The notes: a model not told the origin generated them from the sequence alone. A stretch of 64,000 nucleotides of DNA from Metridium senile (GCA_949775045.1 OX459104.1:16852431-16916430), one strand, 5' to 3'; positions 12,761 to 25,182 are shown, counted from the first letter of the stretch. Numbers and translations are program-made.

Positions 12761-12944
12761 GTATCATAGTTGATATGGTTAATTAATGTGGTTCAATAAT
12801 AGTACCACGCTGAAGTTAGCAGCCTATTCAACATGAGTTCCAAAATGGCGTCGTTCGAGAGAGTTGTTTCTTATGTTAACCCTCTATAAATACGTCCTTA
12901 AAATGAGTTTACATTAAAAGGTTCTATGGTAATTGCACAACAAA

Positions 12945-13099
12945 AGCTTTCTGCTGCTCTATCAGCTGCTATAAATAAAGAATAAAAACAAAACGCAAAT
13001 GATTAAAAGTAACCGGAATCGTCGCTGTCTCGAGGCGCCATTTTGGAGCTCTTCGTTTTGACAAACAATCCTTTGCGCGCTTCGATGCAAGATCACCTG
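12945..13099 (+). repeat. Dispersed repeat family R1, copy 1
   Basis: About 155 bp (CTGCTGCTCTATCAG, AAAGTAACCG, GCGCCATTTTGGA, TTTGACAAACAATYCTTT, GATCACCT) recurs in the same orientation at 53577-53731, about 80% identical by eye. No TIR is obvious. Confidence 0.75.
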
Positions 13100-13222
13100 G
13101 TTCAGTCACAGTTACAACCGTCTTACATCATCAACACCAACAGCATAATGATAATTATCATCACGGTTACCATCACCATCATCATTATCATCATCGATCA
13201 TCATCATCATCATCACCATCAC

Positions 13223-13286
<64 letters not shown>

Positions 13287-13640
13287 GTGATCATTATCCT
13301 CACGCCTAAACCTTGCAACACTTATCCGATACATGTACTTCAGTCACAGTTACAACAACATCAACATCAACATCAACAACAACAACAACATAATAATTAT
13401 TAACATCATCATCATCATCATCATCATTATCATCATCACCATCATTACCATCCTAACGCCTAAACCTTGCAACCCTTATCCGATACATGTACTTCAGTCA
13501 CAATTACAACAACATCAACAACAACAATAACATAATAATAATAATTATTAACATCATCATCATCACCATCATCATCATCATTATCATCGTCACCATCATC
13601 ATCATTATCGTCACCATCATCATTATTATCATTCTAACGC
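13098..13640 (-). repeat. Tandem copies of the GPCR C-terminal coding end plus (ATC)n
   Basis: The last codons of the GPCR (13641-13698, TVVTVTDVHVSDKGCEV-stop) are repeated at 13460-13515 and 13306-13360, each still open and ending in TAG, with a partial copy near 13098-13125. Spacing is 181 and 154 bp. The units are separated by CAA/ATC-type microsatellites, including (CATCAT)n at 13190-13290. Confidence 0.85.
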
Positions 13641-16600
13641 CTAAACCTCACAACCCTTATCCGATACATGTACATCAGTCACAGTTACAACCGTCTTGCA
13701 GCTTTTCGATATTTGATTGCTTGCAGTTGCCTGACTACTCCTACCACTACCACTACCACTTCCACTACCACTTTTCTTTCCTGAACGTTTACCTCTGATA
13801 AGATCACTATAAAGCTTTCTAGTGCGAGCAGTAAAAGCAAAAGCGATAGCGATGTAAAGACCCTGTAAGCTCTGCAGTATTACAAACATGTAGGACAGGA
13901 CGGGATAGCCAAACGATGCAGCGAAACCGAACACCCATGTGAAGCCCATTAGTGACGCGATGCGGACGTAGACTGCAAACCTGCGGCGACGTTCAGACTG
14001 GTCGATCATGACGTTGACTTGCCTTGAAGAGAAATGATGAAATTGGTAATGATGATGAAAATAATTATCATGATGCATGGGGATGATGATCAAATAATGA
14101 TATGATTCGTATCAAAGATATGCCTATTGTTCTGTTGCAATCTCAACAAAATCTTAAAAAAATAGAAAAAAATCTCGCGCGCTAATCAAAGTCTTTTGTT
14201 ACTTCTCACCTACAATACCATATATGGTAATGGCATTGTTTTCATTTTAATCATTGCTATCACTGTCGTTATCATATTATTATTGTCATATTAATAAACA
14301 TCATCATCATAATAATTACTATCACAAATTAACCAGCTCACTATCACATACATCATCGTCACGACCACCACCATCATTATCACACAAATCATATAATCAT
14401 CATCATCATGCACCATCATCATTTAAGACCCATGGTCACTTCCCAGCATGCTTTGAGATTTGGATTTGGATTTGAGTGTTATTATTCAATCGCAGTCAGT
14501 CGTATTACAAGAAAACAAATAAAACAAAACGCTAAACGATTTAGTAAGAGCGTAAATACCCACTCACATCGTAAAATATATCAAAATGTCTGAATGTGCG
14601 ATTTTCATGGTCCACGAAATTCAGTCTTTAAAGCGGTGCATGCTGGTCAGTGACCATTAGTCTTTATAAACTATCTTTATTAGACACTACAATGTCAATA
14701 CATATTTACCTTTGTGTGTCTCTGATAGCTTTTACCGTCATGGAAAACATGGCAATATTGAACACGGTGATCAGCGCGGCGGGCAGAAAGAAGACGTACA
14801 AGTTGGCAAGAGGATCGCCAATCCAACAAATCCCACGTGATCCGTAACCTATGACTACTTTATTGACATTTGAAGTATCCACGGCAACGCAGATTGACAC
14901 GAAAAGGAATACGGGAAGCCATCCAACTGCCATATGACGTACGAATTGCTTGCGGTGACGTTGTTTGGCGTCAGCCAATCGGCAATGATTAGATGTGAAC
15001 GCCTTCCATGTACTGAACGCGATGATGGCCGTCCACACGAAAGACACTAGAAAGAAGTAGTGAAGAAACATAGCTGTTGCTTTACAAGTGATTGGTCTTC
15101 CTATCTGCCTGCTTCCAAAAGCCCACAGAGTTTGTCCAAGGAGAATGGAAACGCTGAGATTCATGAGGTTCAGTCCTGGAGGTGTTCGCAGCTCACTGAA
15201 CAATGAGTAAGTCACAAGAACAAAGATGAGAGATGTAATTGATATCAGCATACAAATGAAAGTCAATAAGACCAAGACTTCATTGCGTTTCTCTGACAAT
15301 TCACTAAATAGGTCTTTAGGGATGTTCTCGCAGATGAACAAGCTGCCATTTAACCAGGTGTACTGTGAGATATCGTACAATCTTCTTGAAACGTTTACGA
15401 ATACAGTTCCATTTTCCAACACGACAAACTCTTCATCGTCCATCTGAACAAATGTCCCAGAACAGTTGGAAATTATTTCTTGGAAGTCACTTATACTAAT
15501 TGTGAAGTCGTCGCTCCAAGAGGGCTTTGTGACCAGAACTTCTCTGCACTTCTTGGTTGAATTGTCATACACTTTGCCTGCTTTGCATGCTGATCTTGCA
15601 TTGAGGGAAGTAGCAGGCCCAACTTGGAGGAATACTGTGTTGATACTAGCAACGAATTTTAGTGGTGTATAGCAGGTATTGTTATGCACTAAAAAAAATA
15701 AGAAAATTCTAAGATAAGTGAAAGATGCTTTGAGGTTAAACTAGTGTTGACTGTGTTATACGTTATACCATGATCACCTCGGATTCTTTTGTCTTCCGAT
15801 GGGTTTACAAACCCAAATTTTCCTCATTCATACAACATAAGGGAAATTTAGAAGACAAAGAAATCCTTCGTCTTTTACTAAATTTCCCTCTATTTAATTA
15901 ATGCAAGGGTCCTCTAAATTTCCCTCATGTTGTATGCATGAGGAAACTGTAGGAGACTATCCCTCGTATAGGAGTGATCTTACACGCAATGGTCCCTCAT
16001 TATAACAATCACCAAGACCATTCCTGGATCGCTTCGACCCAGTTGGAAATTCTTAAAAGAAAAGACCCTGTACTACACACAAGTCTATACTCTAACACTT
16101 GTGGGAATGCCTATGCGCATGCATTGACTACATTGAAGTATAGTATGTCATGCGTGTTTATGCATGCAAACAAACTATAATGAATGCATGGTGGTATAAT
16201 TCGGCATTGTCTCCTTTAACAAATGCAACTATTTCTTAAAGTATGCCGAAAATCAACAGCTTTGTAAAAGTTTATAATTTCAGCTTCTATGAAAACTAAC
16301 ATATATTTCCTTTACAGTACTGCGATGTTTAGCTATTTTTATAGAAATCGTACAATAACTTTAAAACGCGACAAGATATAAAAAAAGACAAGGTTTTAGA
16401 GATCAAACTGTGCTCTAAACGATGGCGTTAACAGTTTGTAAGTACAACAAAATCCGGTGTTCCTGCATGGAACTTCTTAAAAATAAGCGTTAAAAAATAA
16501 AAAAATACCAACTAAAAAAACGAGCCGTATTTCTTCAAAACAAATCAAATAGTTCATTTATTCATTTTTAAGAGAATGTATACAGCTTTTATAGGGATTA

Positions 16601-17086
16601 CTTTAGCAATTAGCATATCATGCTATGAGGAGTTGATGAACATCGGTCGCGAAGGTCCCCTGATACCTTAAAGGTATAACAAACTACAAAGGCCACTTTT
16701 AAGCACATACCTTTAGCTTGAATTATGTATAATCCGGTCGCATTCAAAGTAGTTGTGTTCATGGTTGGTTCTGTCGTGTTCACTTGTGGTATCGTGCTTT
16801 GGATTGACGCATTGTTCACTTTCAACAAAGTTATGTTAGACTTTAACACCAGTACTGATTTTTTCAAGTTCAAAACCGTTTTTTCCACTTTGAATTTCGT
16901 CATATTTGCTTCCTTATCATCAGCTAACGATGTCTTGTTCACGTCCAATAAAGTTTTGTTGGCGTTAGACGCAATTCTTTGTTGTTCAAGGACATTACGT
17001 TCAGAACTGCAGTCAATAATCAAGCATATAAAAAGCCAACAACGAAAAAAACTAAAATGTCGTTGTAAAAACATAACGGAAATCAT
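13641..17086 (-). CDS. Methuselah-like class B (secretin/adhesion-type) GPCR, complete
   Basis: Three exons on the minus strand, 17086-16711, 15688-14710 and 14022-13641, total 1737 nt and encode 578 aa; phases 1 and 2 match at both junctions. Exon 1 starts at an ATG with a hydrophobic signal sequence (FFRCWLFICLII) followed by an NKT/VNKT-rich, heptad-like stalk. Exon 2 holds a glycosylated cysteine-containing ectodomain and TM1-TM5: TM1 about 262-287, then LRTPPGLNLMNLS, TM3 with HYFFLVSFVWTAIIAF, the TM3 cysteine (about 327) and ECL2 GICWIGD cysteine (about 413). Exon 3 gives TM6 (SLMGFTWVFGF) and TM7, then a Gly/Ser-rich basic tail. The TM motifs are those of Mth-like receptors; no GPS/GAIN cleavage motif is seen. 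Expected role: G-protein signalling at the plasma membrane, ligand unknown. Introns hold CAT-rich repeats and a foldback (15820-15946). The tail coding end is duplicated downstream. Confidence 0.88.
15820..15946. repeat. Foldback in GPCR intron 1
   Basis: The arms CCTCATTCATACAACATAAG with GGAAATTTAG are mirrored by CTAAATTTCC and CTCATGTTGTATGCATGAGG. An internal AGAAGACAAAG / TCGTCTTTTACT pair also folds. Confidence 0.7.
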
Positions 17087-17261
17087 GCCGTGGCTTTTTA
17101 GAGTATGAGGCTCATAATCTATTTCATCTGTTTTTCAAATTCTATTTATGCTATTTAGATCATGAATATTTATCAAACAGCCGGGGGGGACGTCTTGACT
17201 CAGAAATAAAACTTTCGTGTTTGCTTGCCATATGTTTTAAAGGTGAAAATCAACAATACGT

Positions 17262-17402
17262 TTTTGGATGTATATGGTTTCAACGGCGTTTTAATTAAGC
17301 AAAAATGACCAAGCTGTGACCCTGAAGATGGCGGACAATTTGTCCGAAAGCTTGGTCGTTTTTGTTTAATTAAAACATAGTAGAAACCATATACATCCAA
17401 AA
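17262..17402. repeat. 141-bp foldback element
   Basis: The arms TTTTGGATGTATATGGTTTC and GAAACCATATACATCCAAAA, plus TTTTAATTAAGC / GTTTAATTAAAA and GACCAAGC / GCTTGGTC, enclose a loop with GACCCTGAAGATGGCGGACA. Confidence 0.75.
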
Positions 17403-17850
17403 TGTCGATACCTACGTACCAAGAAACGATTGATTTAGTTTTTAAAGTGTTTCAAAACACTAAAAAATTAAACTAACAAAAATGGAAATTTAGGATTTCT
17501 TTATTTCTTGGAATTTTTAAGGGGATCAAATAAAGTTTTGTGTACCTTATAATTGTCTATTACCCTTTTTAAGGAAAGATTTTGATGCATCATTTTGTAT
17601 CTTACAACTCAAATGATAGTTTGTAACGTTTTATTTTTTGATGTGGAAGAAAAAAATAACACATAAAAGAATCTGTGGGATAAATTAAAAGCCTCAAGGC
17701 AAAAAAAAAATAACAATTAAAAGCAAGCATATCTATAACAAATCTCGTTCTTTTATTGTTTTTATTGTAACTCGGTGTAAGCTTAGCTAATGCAAATACA
17801 CGCAGAACTAAACCGAATCGAAAAAAAACATACATTACATTAAGTAGCCC

Positions 17851-18545
17851 TTTCACTCCGACGAAGGTCTAAAGCTCAAAACGTTTGAAAGTTAAGTTAA
17901 CATTTTCTTACGGTGTTACAAATTTCATTCTATTACCTATCGTTTATATCAAACACCAACGCAGCCTATACTAGTTTACTCGCTAGTTTCCATTTAAATT
18001 ACACTAATATGACTCAGTTGACGTATATATCGTACACGATCATTTCAATGATGTCAATTGTCTATAGCCAGCTGAGTCAAATCCGGACTTTTTCTCGGTT
18101 AAAATACAATTATAAGAATTAAATTTAAGATAATAAAAAGCGAAGATGTATCCGGCAAACATCAGTACGAACCGGACACCTTCATTCACGGTATACGAGC
18201 TAAAAATATTAACCTGGAAAATTGTTATATTGAACAGCCGCTTATCTATTCATTTGGAAAAACTTGGCCAAGGTCAGCATCAATGGCATAAAAGTTCATT
18301 CGAGGCAACCAAATCTGACAGATCTGGTTCTTTTATGCGGGTTTATATTGTAACTTTTTAGCGGTTTCAACAAGCTTTCAACCGCGACATTTTTAATAAA
18401 AATGGAAACTAGCGAGTAAACTAGTATAGACTGCATCGGTGTTTGATATAAACGATAGGTAATAGAATGAAATTTGTAACACCGTAATACATGTAACTTA
18501 ACATTACTGAGATTTCGACTCTAAGCCCTTGATCGGAGTCAGAAA
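17851..18545. mobile_element. Foldback element with about 140-bp arms (family F1)
   Basis: The left arm runs from CACTCCGACGAAGG through TTACGGTGTTACAAATTTCA to TACTCGCTAGTTTCCA; the right arm (18398-18545) is its reverse complement. About 400 bp lies between. Single arms of the same family lie at 26133-26222, 31736-31827 and 60590-60681. No ORF of note. 18546-19130 shows nothing further. Confidence 0.75.
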
Positions 18546-19134
18546 GACTTCCAGTAACATTTAGCGGTATTTTTTTTTAAATTGCATAACTTCTGAAAAT
18601 CACTTTTTATGCGGGTTTTTACTGTATTTTGTTGAGTTAAGAATCGACTGAGCAGGCCTTTTTAATTCATAACGGTTTTGCAGTATATTTAATTTAAGGA
18701 GTGTTTGTTTAAACTACGCGATGAGCTTTGAGACCCGAGCACTACCCCCTGTCGTGTGACTTCATTACTTGTATTGTGATTCGAAATAAAAGAATAAAAA
18801 TGTTCTTGATCACGCACATTAATGCTTTTTAAGTTTTGCGCCTTTTCATATGAAATTCAAAGTCCACTTCGGCTACTTGAACATTAGTTGAAGTGGCATG
18901 TGTGTTGACAAAATTGAATTGTCCTTTTTTGTGAGAGAAACATTCAATTTGTTCATGTAAAAACTATGTTTATATCAAAAACAAAAAGGATTATTGTGTC
19001 ATTCAAATTGAGGTTTTAGATTGAGGTTTCCAAAACACAACCACTACCGGAGTATTAACAAACCTCTCCCCAGTGTGGTTATTATGTGAGGTTGCTGCAC
19101 ACACTATATCATTTCACTGATCATTTGTGACCAT

Positions 19135-19625
19135 CACTTGCTATCGGAACTGTTCTGCTCACTCCCTATCAATATATACGCTGTGTTTACAACCATCACT
19201 CTCCGATCAGTGCTCTTCTGTGAGGTTCACTTCACACACACTACACTATACACTCAGTGTTTACAACCATCACTCTCCAATCAGTGCTCTTCTGTGAGGT
19301 TCACTCCACACACTACCACTATACACTAGTACTCAGTATTTACGATCATCACTCTCCAATCAGTGCTCTTCTGTGAGGTTTACTTCACACACACTACCAC
19401 TACACTCAGTATTTACAACCATCCCTCTACATCAGGGCTCTTATGCGTGGCTCACTTCACACACATATATTTCCACTACTTTCAGTCCTTTCAGTATTTA
19501 CATTCATCACTGCCCATCAGGGCTCTTCTGTGACGGGTTCACTGCACACACACATTTCCACTACTTTCAGGCATTCAGTATTTACAATCATCACTGCCCA
19601 TTGAGGCTCAACATTCAATACCTAA
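19135..19625 (+). repeat. Imperfect minisatellite, about 70-80 bp x 6
   Basis: Each unit contains CATCACTCTCCAATCAGTGC, TCTTCTGTGAGGTTCAC and CACACACACTAC with drift. Non-coding. Confidence 0.75.
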
Positions 19626-19757
19626 AAAAAAGAAAAAGATATAAACCAAAGACACAACTAAATAGAACTTCAATATCATATTTGAAAAACAATTTAAGCA
19701 GCTGAATGATGTAATAATTATGTAAAGAAAAGAGAAAAGAACAACTGTTGCTATTTT

Positions 19758-20093
19758 ACTCCGACGAAGGGCTAAAGCAAGCGCAAGCACAAACATGTGA
19801 AAACGAGACGTGAATAAGCGCAAGCGCAAACAAACTATTCACTGGTGCCACGCGCAAGCACAAGCGCAAACGCAAGGAAAAAGGAAAATGTTTGATATCT
19901 TGCGCTTGCGCTTGCGCTTGCGCTTGCGCTTGCGCTTGCGCTTGCGTTATCACTGCGTCAAACGGTTTTCACGACGAAATAAGGTCTCTTGCGCTTGCGC
20001 TTGTGTTTGCGCTTGTGCTTGCGTCGCTAGTGAAAACTAGGCTTAAGACATTAACATTGTTTACGGTGTTATAAATTTCATTATATAACCTAT
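19758..20093. mobile_element. GCGCAA hexamer inverted element nested in an F1 repeat
   Basis: The F1 sequence is interrupted after GAAGGGCTAAAG (19780) and resumes around GCTTAAGACATTAAC (20040). The insert has GCGCAAGCACAAGCGCAA arrays on the left and (TTGCGC)n arrays on the right, so its ends fold on each other. Confidence 0.65.
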
Positions 20094-20229
20094 ATCATAA
20101 AGAACAACTTCGAATGAAGCTCTCAGTGACTCATAAACACCGTAGCGTGCACTAACAAACAAATAAGTGAGATCACCAAGCCGACAAAGGCTGAGCTTAG
20201 GTCATTGTAATTCTAATTGTAACGTTGTT

Positions 20230-20700
20230 TAGTTAATTAGTTGAACAGTAGAATAAGGTCATGTTTTGAGGTGCTTGAGAATCATCTTATGTTTGGTAAA
20301 TTGAGTTTATTCTCTTGGTGTTGCTCTTTGTTTAGGTCGATGATCTGATGATTGATGATTGAACAGTACAGTAGAAAGAGGTCATGTTTTGAGGTGCTTG
20401 AAAATCATCTTATGTTTGGTAAATTGAATTTAATCTCTTCGTGTTGCTCTTTGTTTAGGTCGATCTGATGATTGAACAGAACAGTAGAAAGAAGTCATGT
20501 TTAGAGGTGCTTGAAAATCATCTTATGTTTGGTAAATTGAATTTATTCTCTTGGTGTTGCTCTTTGTTTAGGTCGATCTGATGATTGATGATTGAACAGT
20601 AGAATAAGGCCATGTTTAGAGGTGCTTGAAAATCATCTTATGTTTGGTAAATTGAATTTATGCTCTTCGTGTTGCTCTTCAGTTTGTTTATATAAGTCGA
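20230..20700 (+). repeat. About 116-bp tandem repeat x 4
   Basis: Units begin near 20243, 20359, 20472 and 20591 and share ATCATCTTATGTTTGGTAAA, GTGTTGCTCTTTGTTTAGG and GATGATTGAACAG. No coding potential. Confidence 0.85.
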
Positions 20701-20804
20701 TCTTATGATTTTACAATCAAAAACACCTTGCTCAACAAAACTTGCAAATCAGGCTTCCCGGCTATTTGGCCATACGTATACCTTGCTTTAATAAAAAAAA
20801 TACG

Positions 20805-21086
20805 CTTATTTTAAGAAGGGTTGATGGAGTGAACAGTGAATCGGTCGAACGGCGATTGCACGACCGAAAGGCATTGTGGTTACCCATACAACATATCCTA
20901 GTGTTTTTTTTTCTGGATTGCTAATCACAGTTTCTTCAATGTTGAGCTTGTCTTTACTATATGGGGCTGGCGTTGTACAGTAAATTCGCTTTCTGTCATA
21001 AAAGATCCATAAATAATCAATATCCAAGACGCACAGTTCCCTTCGGTCGTGCGAATCACCATTCCCCGTTCACTTTTTGAAATAAG
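20805..21086 (-). mobile_element. TIR element E1, copy 1, carrying a 40-codon conserved ORF fragment
   Basis: The ends are inverted repeats sharing GAACGG-type, GCACGACCGAAAGG and GGTCGTGC segments. On the minus strand 21024-20905 reads DIDYLWIFYDRKRIY, TTPAPYSK, SNPE and aligns without gaps to copy 2 at 37277-37399. The encoded fragment matches no family I recognise. Confidence 0.65.
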
Positions 21087-21159
21087 TGCACCTATTCCAA
21101 TAAAGTTAGCCAACTAGAAGCTAGAAAGGTGAGATCGACAAGGATTATGGGTAGATACA

Positions 21160-23935
21160 TTTTATACAATACAATACAATACAATACAATATACTTTATT
21201 TTACGAGGGAAAAAAAACACGTATTAACACTATAAAGGTTATCTAACATACGGCCCTCTAAATAAATAAATAATTAAGCTAAATGTAATAACAATATGTA
21301 TGAATTATACATTACTAATATTTTATGATAGATAAGTTTGTGATAGTTTGAGTTCAGATAATTAAGTTAAGATATAATGATAGTTAATGACACTACTAGA
21401 CTAAACAATAGGAACAAAAAACGTAAGACTACTATTAGACTAAAACAATAATTACTAAGAGATACAAGTTAAGGTAAAGATACGTACGGTGAAGCAAATA
21501 AAGATTAAGAAGAAATACAGTTACAACTCAAAAGAAACCTACAATTAAAGCAGAAACGTTCTTCCAGGTGGTCAATACAGTTAAGCTTAAGACGAAAGTA
21601 TTTACGGATTCTAAGTTTAATTGCTGTTGTTCTAGAGGTTAAAGCATCGAGAGTAGATGCTTCTGACATAGCGAGTTGTTTGCAATCCGTTTCAAGTGCA
21701 TTAAAAAGAGTAGAAGCACTGTAATGAAATGTTCGCTTGCCAAGGTCTGTGCGAGGGTAAGGCAATTTAAGATCGTGTAGACAAGCTCTAGTACGTGCAT
21801 GCTGACGAGTGGCAGATAAGAATTTGAATTTAGTTTTGAAACAAGATGGAGCATTAGGGTTTAAAAGTATGTTAAAGAGAAGAAGAATCTTCCTTAGCTT
21901 AATGAGGTCAAAAACTGGAATCCATTTGAGTTTGGAGAAAAGAAAAACAGAAGGAGTAGAGAAGTCAGCGTTCAAGAGAATGCGAGCTGCTCGCTTTTGA
22001 AGATAGAGAATTCTTAACAAGAGGGTTTTGGAACAATTTCCCCAGGCAACAGAGCAATAAATAATAGTAGTATGAATGCAAGAATTATAAAAGAGAAGAG
22101 CACAGTCATGACTTAGGAAAGGCTTAATCCTACGCAGTAAGGCTAGCCTGCTAGAAATAATAGAACAAATATTGTCAATGTGGCAAGCCCAAGTGAGATG
22201 GCTGTCTAAAGTAACGCCGAGCATTTTGGCAAACTCAACCTGATCAATTTCTATATTGTTCAGGGTAACTGAAAGCGATTTGTCCTCAATGAACCTGGAC
22301 TTTTGAGAAGATAAAATGAGCATAGATTTGGTCTTTGACGTGTTGACTGCCATTTTGTTTTGATCAGCCCATTCTGAAATATCATTAGCAACATGATTGA
22401 GTTGGAGTTGAATGTCGTTGATAGAAGAACCAGTTGTTAGTATAGTGGTGTCATCGGCGAACATTGTAGAATTAGAGTGAGAAATTTTAGAAGGGAGATC
22501 ATTAATAAATAAAAGAAAAAAGAGAGGTCCAAGAATGCTTCCCTGAGGAACACCAACTGTGACAGGAAGCGAATCAGATAATATACTCTTGAAGGAGGTA
22601 CGTTGGCAACGACTACTAAGATAGGAAGTGAACCAATCCAATGCTGATAAAGAAGAACCATAAATCTTAAGTTTAAGAAGTAAAGTGCAGTGATCAACAA
22701 GGTCAAAGGCCTTCTTAAGGTCAATAAGAAGAAGACCATTTAAAAGTTTGTTATCCATATTAGTGAGAAGTTTGTCAGTGAGATCCGTAACAGCTAGCTC
22801 ACACGAGCGAAATTTCCTAAATCCGAATTGATTGTCAGTAAGAAGATTGTGTTCGGTTAGGAAATCATAGAAAGATATATGGACGTGACGTTCGAGCACT
22901 TTAGAAATAATTGCAAGAACAGAGATTGGACGGAAGTTAGAGCAATCGAAAAGTGAACCAGCTTTAAACAAAGGAGAAACTTTGGCAATTTTCCACAAAT
23001 CAGGAAAAACACCAGAAGTGATACTGAGGTTATAGATCTTAGTGAGAATAGGAGAGATTGATGGCGCTGCTAATTTAAGAAAATGACCATTAAGTCCATC
23101 CAAACCAGCAGCCTTCCTAGAAGACAAGTGCTGAAGTGAATTAAGTACGAAAGATTCTGTAATAGCGGGAATAGTAAAAAAGGCATTAGGCGGGAGTTTA
23201 GAGTTAACGAAGTTAATAAGATAATCCCAGTTGGGATTTGAATTATCGTTAAGCTTAACAGAAGCCGTAATGTTCGCAAAATGAACATTAAATAGATTAG
23301 CAATATCATAAGAATTAGTAATCTTCTTATCATCAACAATCAAGTAATTTGGCAAGTTACAGCACTTGGAGGGAGCAACATTGCGAATAATTTTCCAAAG
23401 GTTTTTAGGATTATCGAGGTTAGCGTTGATGGAATTACGATAGAAATCACGCTTAGTGTCTCTAATCAAGTGAACCACTCGATTTCGAGCATTTCTGTAT
23501 TCGCGCCAACAAACAGCAGTATTAAAAGAAATGGCACGCTTATGTAAATTATTCCGATCCTTAATTGCAGTACTAATCTCACCAGAAAACCATTCAGGCT
23601 GATGAGGCCTTTTTACACGCCTTTTCTTGAAAGGTGCGTGGCGATCTAGTATATCATTAAATAGTACATACCAATGCTCGAGAACTTCATTAAGATCTAA
23701 TGAATCAATTGTATTCAAAGATAGATTATTCAAATCATTGAGAAAAAGATCAATAGAAAAATTCTTAAGCGAGCGATAAAAAATAGGTTTATGGCCGTAA
23801 GACTTAATAAAATAACCCCTAGTGAACCAAGTAACGAAAATAGGCAAATGATCGCTTAATGCAATCGGCAAAGTTCCAGATTTAAAAACATTGTCCTTAT
23901 GAGAAACATAAATACAGGTCATTTACAGGTCTCGA
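21160..23935 (-). mobile_element. 5'-truncated non-LTR retrotransposon (CR1/Jockey-type LINE)
   Basis: The element reads on the minus strand. Its 3' end carries a short tandem tail of ATTGT units (five copies near 21171-21195 on the complement), as in CR1-like elements. The 5' end is cut inside the endonuclease: an in-frame TAA lies directly upstream of the ORF at 23925. Truncation at the 5' end is the usual outcome of target-primed reverse transcription. No clear target-site duplication was found. Confidence 0.85.
21505..23922 (-). CDS. LINE ORF2 remnant: endonuclease C-terminus plus complete reverse transcriptase
   Basis: The 805-codon ORF has no internal stop. Residues 23-28 (SDHLPI) are the C-terminal motif of an APE-type endonuclease; most of that domain is missing. 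The reverse transcriptase follows: NFRPISVLAIISKVLE (329-344), motif A DLKKAFD (401-407), motif B GVPQGSILGPLFF (457-469), and the catalytic FADD (488-491). A Cys-rich tail (CFNCRFLLSCNC) ends the protein. The intact frame suggests a fairly recent insertion, but lacking most of the endonuclease and any 5' end it should not move by itself. The codon choice at 23922 is only where the frame opens; the true N-terminus is lost. Confidence 0.88.
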   Translation of the reverse strand: MTCIYVSHKDNVFKSGTLPIALSDHLPIFVTWFTRGYFIKSYGHKPIFYRSLKNFSIDLFLNDLNNLSLNTIDSLDLNEVLEHWYVLFNDILDRHAPFKKRRVKRPHQPEWFSGEISTAIKDRNNLHKRAISFNTAVCWREYRNARNRVVHLIRDTKRDFYRNSINANLDNPKNLWKIIRNVAPSKCCNLPNYLIVDDKKITNSYDIANLFNVHFANITASVKLNDNSNPNWDYLINFVNSKLPPNAFFTIPAITESFVLNSLQHLSSRKAAGLDGLNGHFLKLAAPSISPILTKIYNLSITSGVFPDLWKIAKVSPLFKAGSLFDCSNFRPISVLAIISKVLERHVHISFYDFLTEHNLLTDNQFGFRKFRSCELAVTDLTDKLLTNMDNKLLNGLLLIDLKKAFDLVDHCTLLLKLKIYGSSLSALDWFTSYLSSRCQRTSFKSILSDSLPVTVGVPQGSILGPLFFLLFINDLPSKISHSNSTMFADDTTILTTGSSINDIQLQLNHVANDISEWADQNKMAVNTSKTKSMLILSSQKSRFIEDKSLSVTLNNIEIDQVEFAKMLGVTLDSHLTWACHIDNICSIISSRLALLRRIKPFLSHDCALLFYNSCIHTTIIYCSVAWGNCSKTLLLRILYLQKRAARILLNADFSTPSVFLFSKLKWIPVFDLIKLRKILLLFNILLNPNAPSCFKTKFKFLSATRQHARTRACLHDLKLPYPRTDLGKRTFHYSASTLFNALETDCKQLAMSEASTLDALTSRTTAIKLRIRKYFRLKLNCIDHLEERFCFNCRFLLSCNCISS

Positions 23936-25182
23936 TGTACTTTAATAACAGTATTCAGTGATGATTCAAAATCCTTTACCTGTCACAGTTGCACCTTTTG
24001 TGAGCTTTCACAATTCTCAAGCATGTTAAGGCCTGGGATTTTCGGAAATCTTTAAAAAATAATTTCTCATTCACTCTTTAATGCACAAAGCTGAAATTTG
24101 GTTTTCTGTTCACAATTTGGTTCTTCAAAGATTTGGTGGTGATGTTGATGACGGAAAGTGGTCATGTGACCATTAAGGCTGAAAAATAGAAAATTAAAAA
24201 TGGGCCGGTTAGAAACATTTTCTTTAAAAGTAAAAACTATGTTAAAACATTGTATTCTCTCTCTCTCTCAATGCGCTTCATTTGTATTTCATTCATTCTC
24301 TGATTTGGAGAAATCTTAATAATTGTTAATTTAAAGCTTAGCTTTGTGTCAAAAGGCTGAATTTGAGTGATATAAAGTATTTCCCATGACCCTCTGCTGT
24401 CTCAGATCAGCTTAATAGGGTTTGGGTGACTAACTTTACAAAAACAAGTTTATACACCTATTTCAAAAGCCGTTGTCGCAGCCAAAGCTACTGAAACCTG
24501 CAAAGAATGTCGGTAATAAGAAAATCATTTGGGATTTGCACGATGTTATTTTTCAAGAAATATTTCTTTTATCATCATCTACTACGAGATCAAGAGAGCA
24601 AGCGGAAAACACTACTGTACGGACATGAAGGAACATTACGTACTCTCTGAGAAATGGAATTGAACATCTCTCAAACCCAAGATCAAGCAGAAAACTTAAA
24701 ACTTTCCTTTATATAAGGACGCCTTTTTATATTTATCAGTCTAGAGTAGTGGGCTATAGATGCTATATTATTAGTCGGGCGGTAGGCCATAGGCCTGGCC
24801 CGACTTTAGTTCTACCGTTTCGTCAATCTATGTATCTATGTATCTATGTATCTATGTATCTGTCACGTCGTGTATAGTCTCCCAAGATGCTTTGGGAACC
24901 TACCACAGGAAGCCCAAAGTCACATGGTCAATCATAACATCACATGCCCATGGTGCGATAGCTCACAACGAAGGAACATTTGCTAGGAGTGTTTGCAAAT
25001 CTTTACAAATTATTTTTTGTTGAAGATATCGAAGGAATTACCTGCCAAGACGCTCAAACTACACAGTACACACAAATGCACACGCCGTCCGCGATAGACC
25101 CACACTAAAATATGGCGACGAGCGTATATTTCCAAACGGGTTGTTTTGCGGACTATCTAGCAATACCAGCAATTATAGCAAA
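23936..25182. other. Spacer without recognised gene
   Basis: No exon is supported. A short (TATC)n run lies at 24825-24862, beside the palindromic GGCCATAGGCCTGGCC near 24786. Confidence 0.5.
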
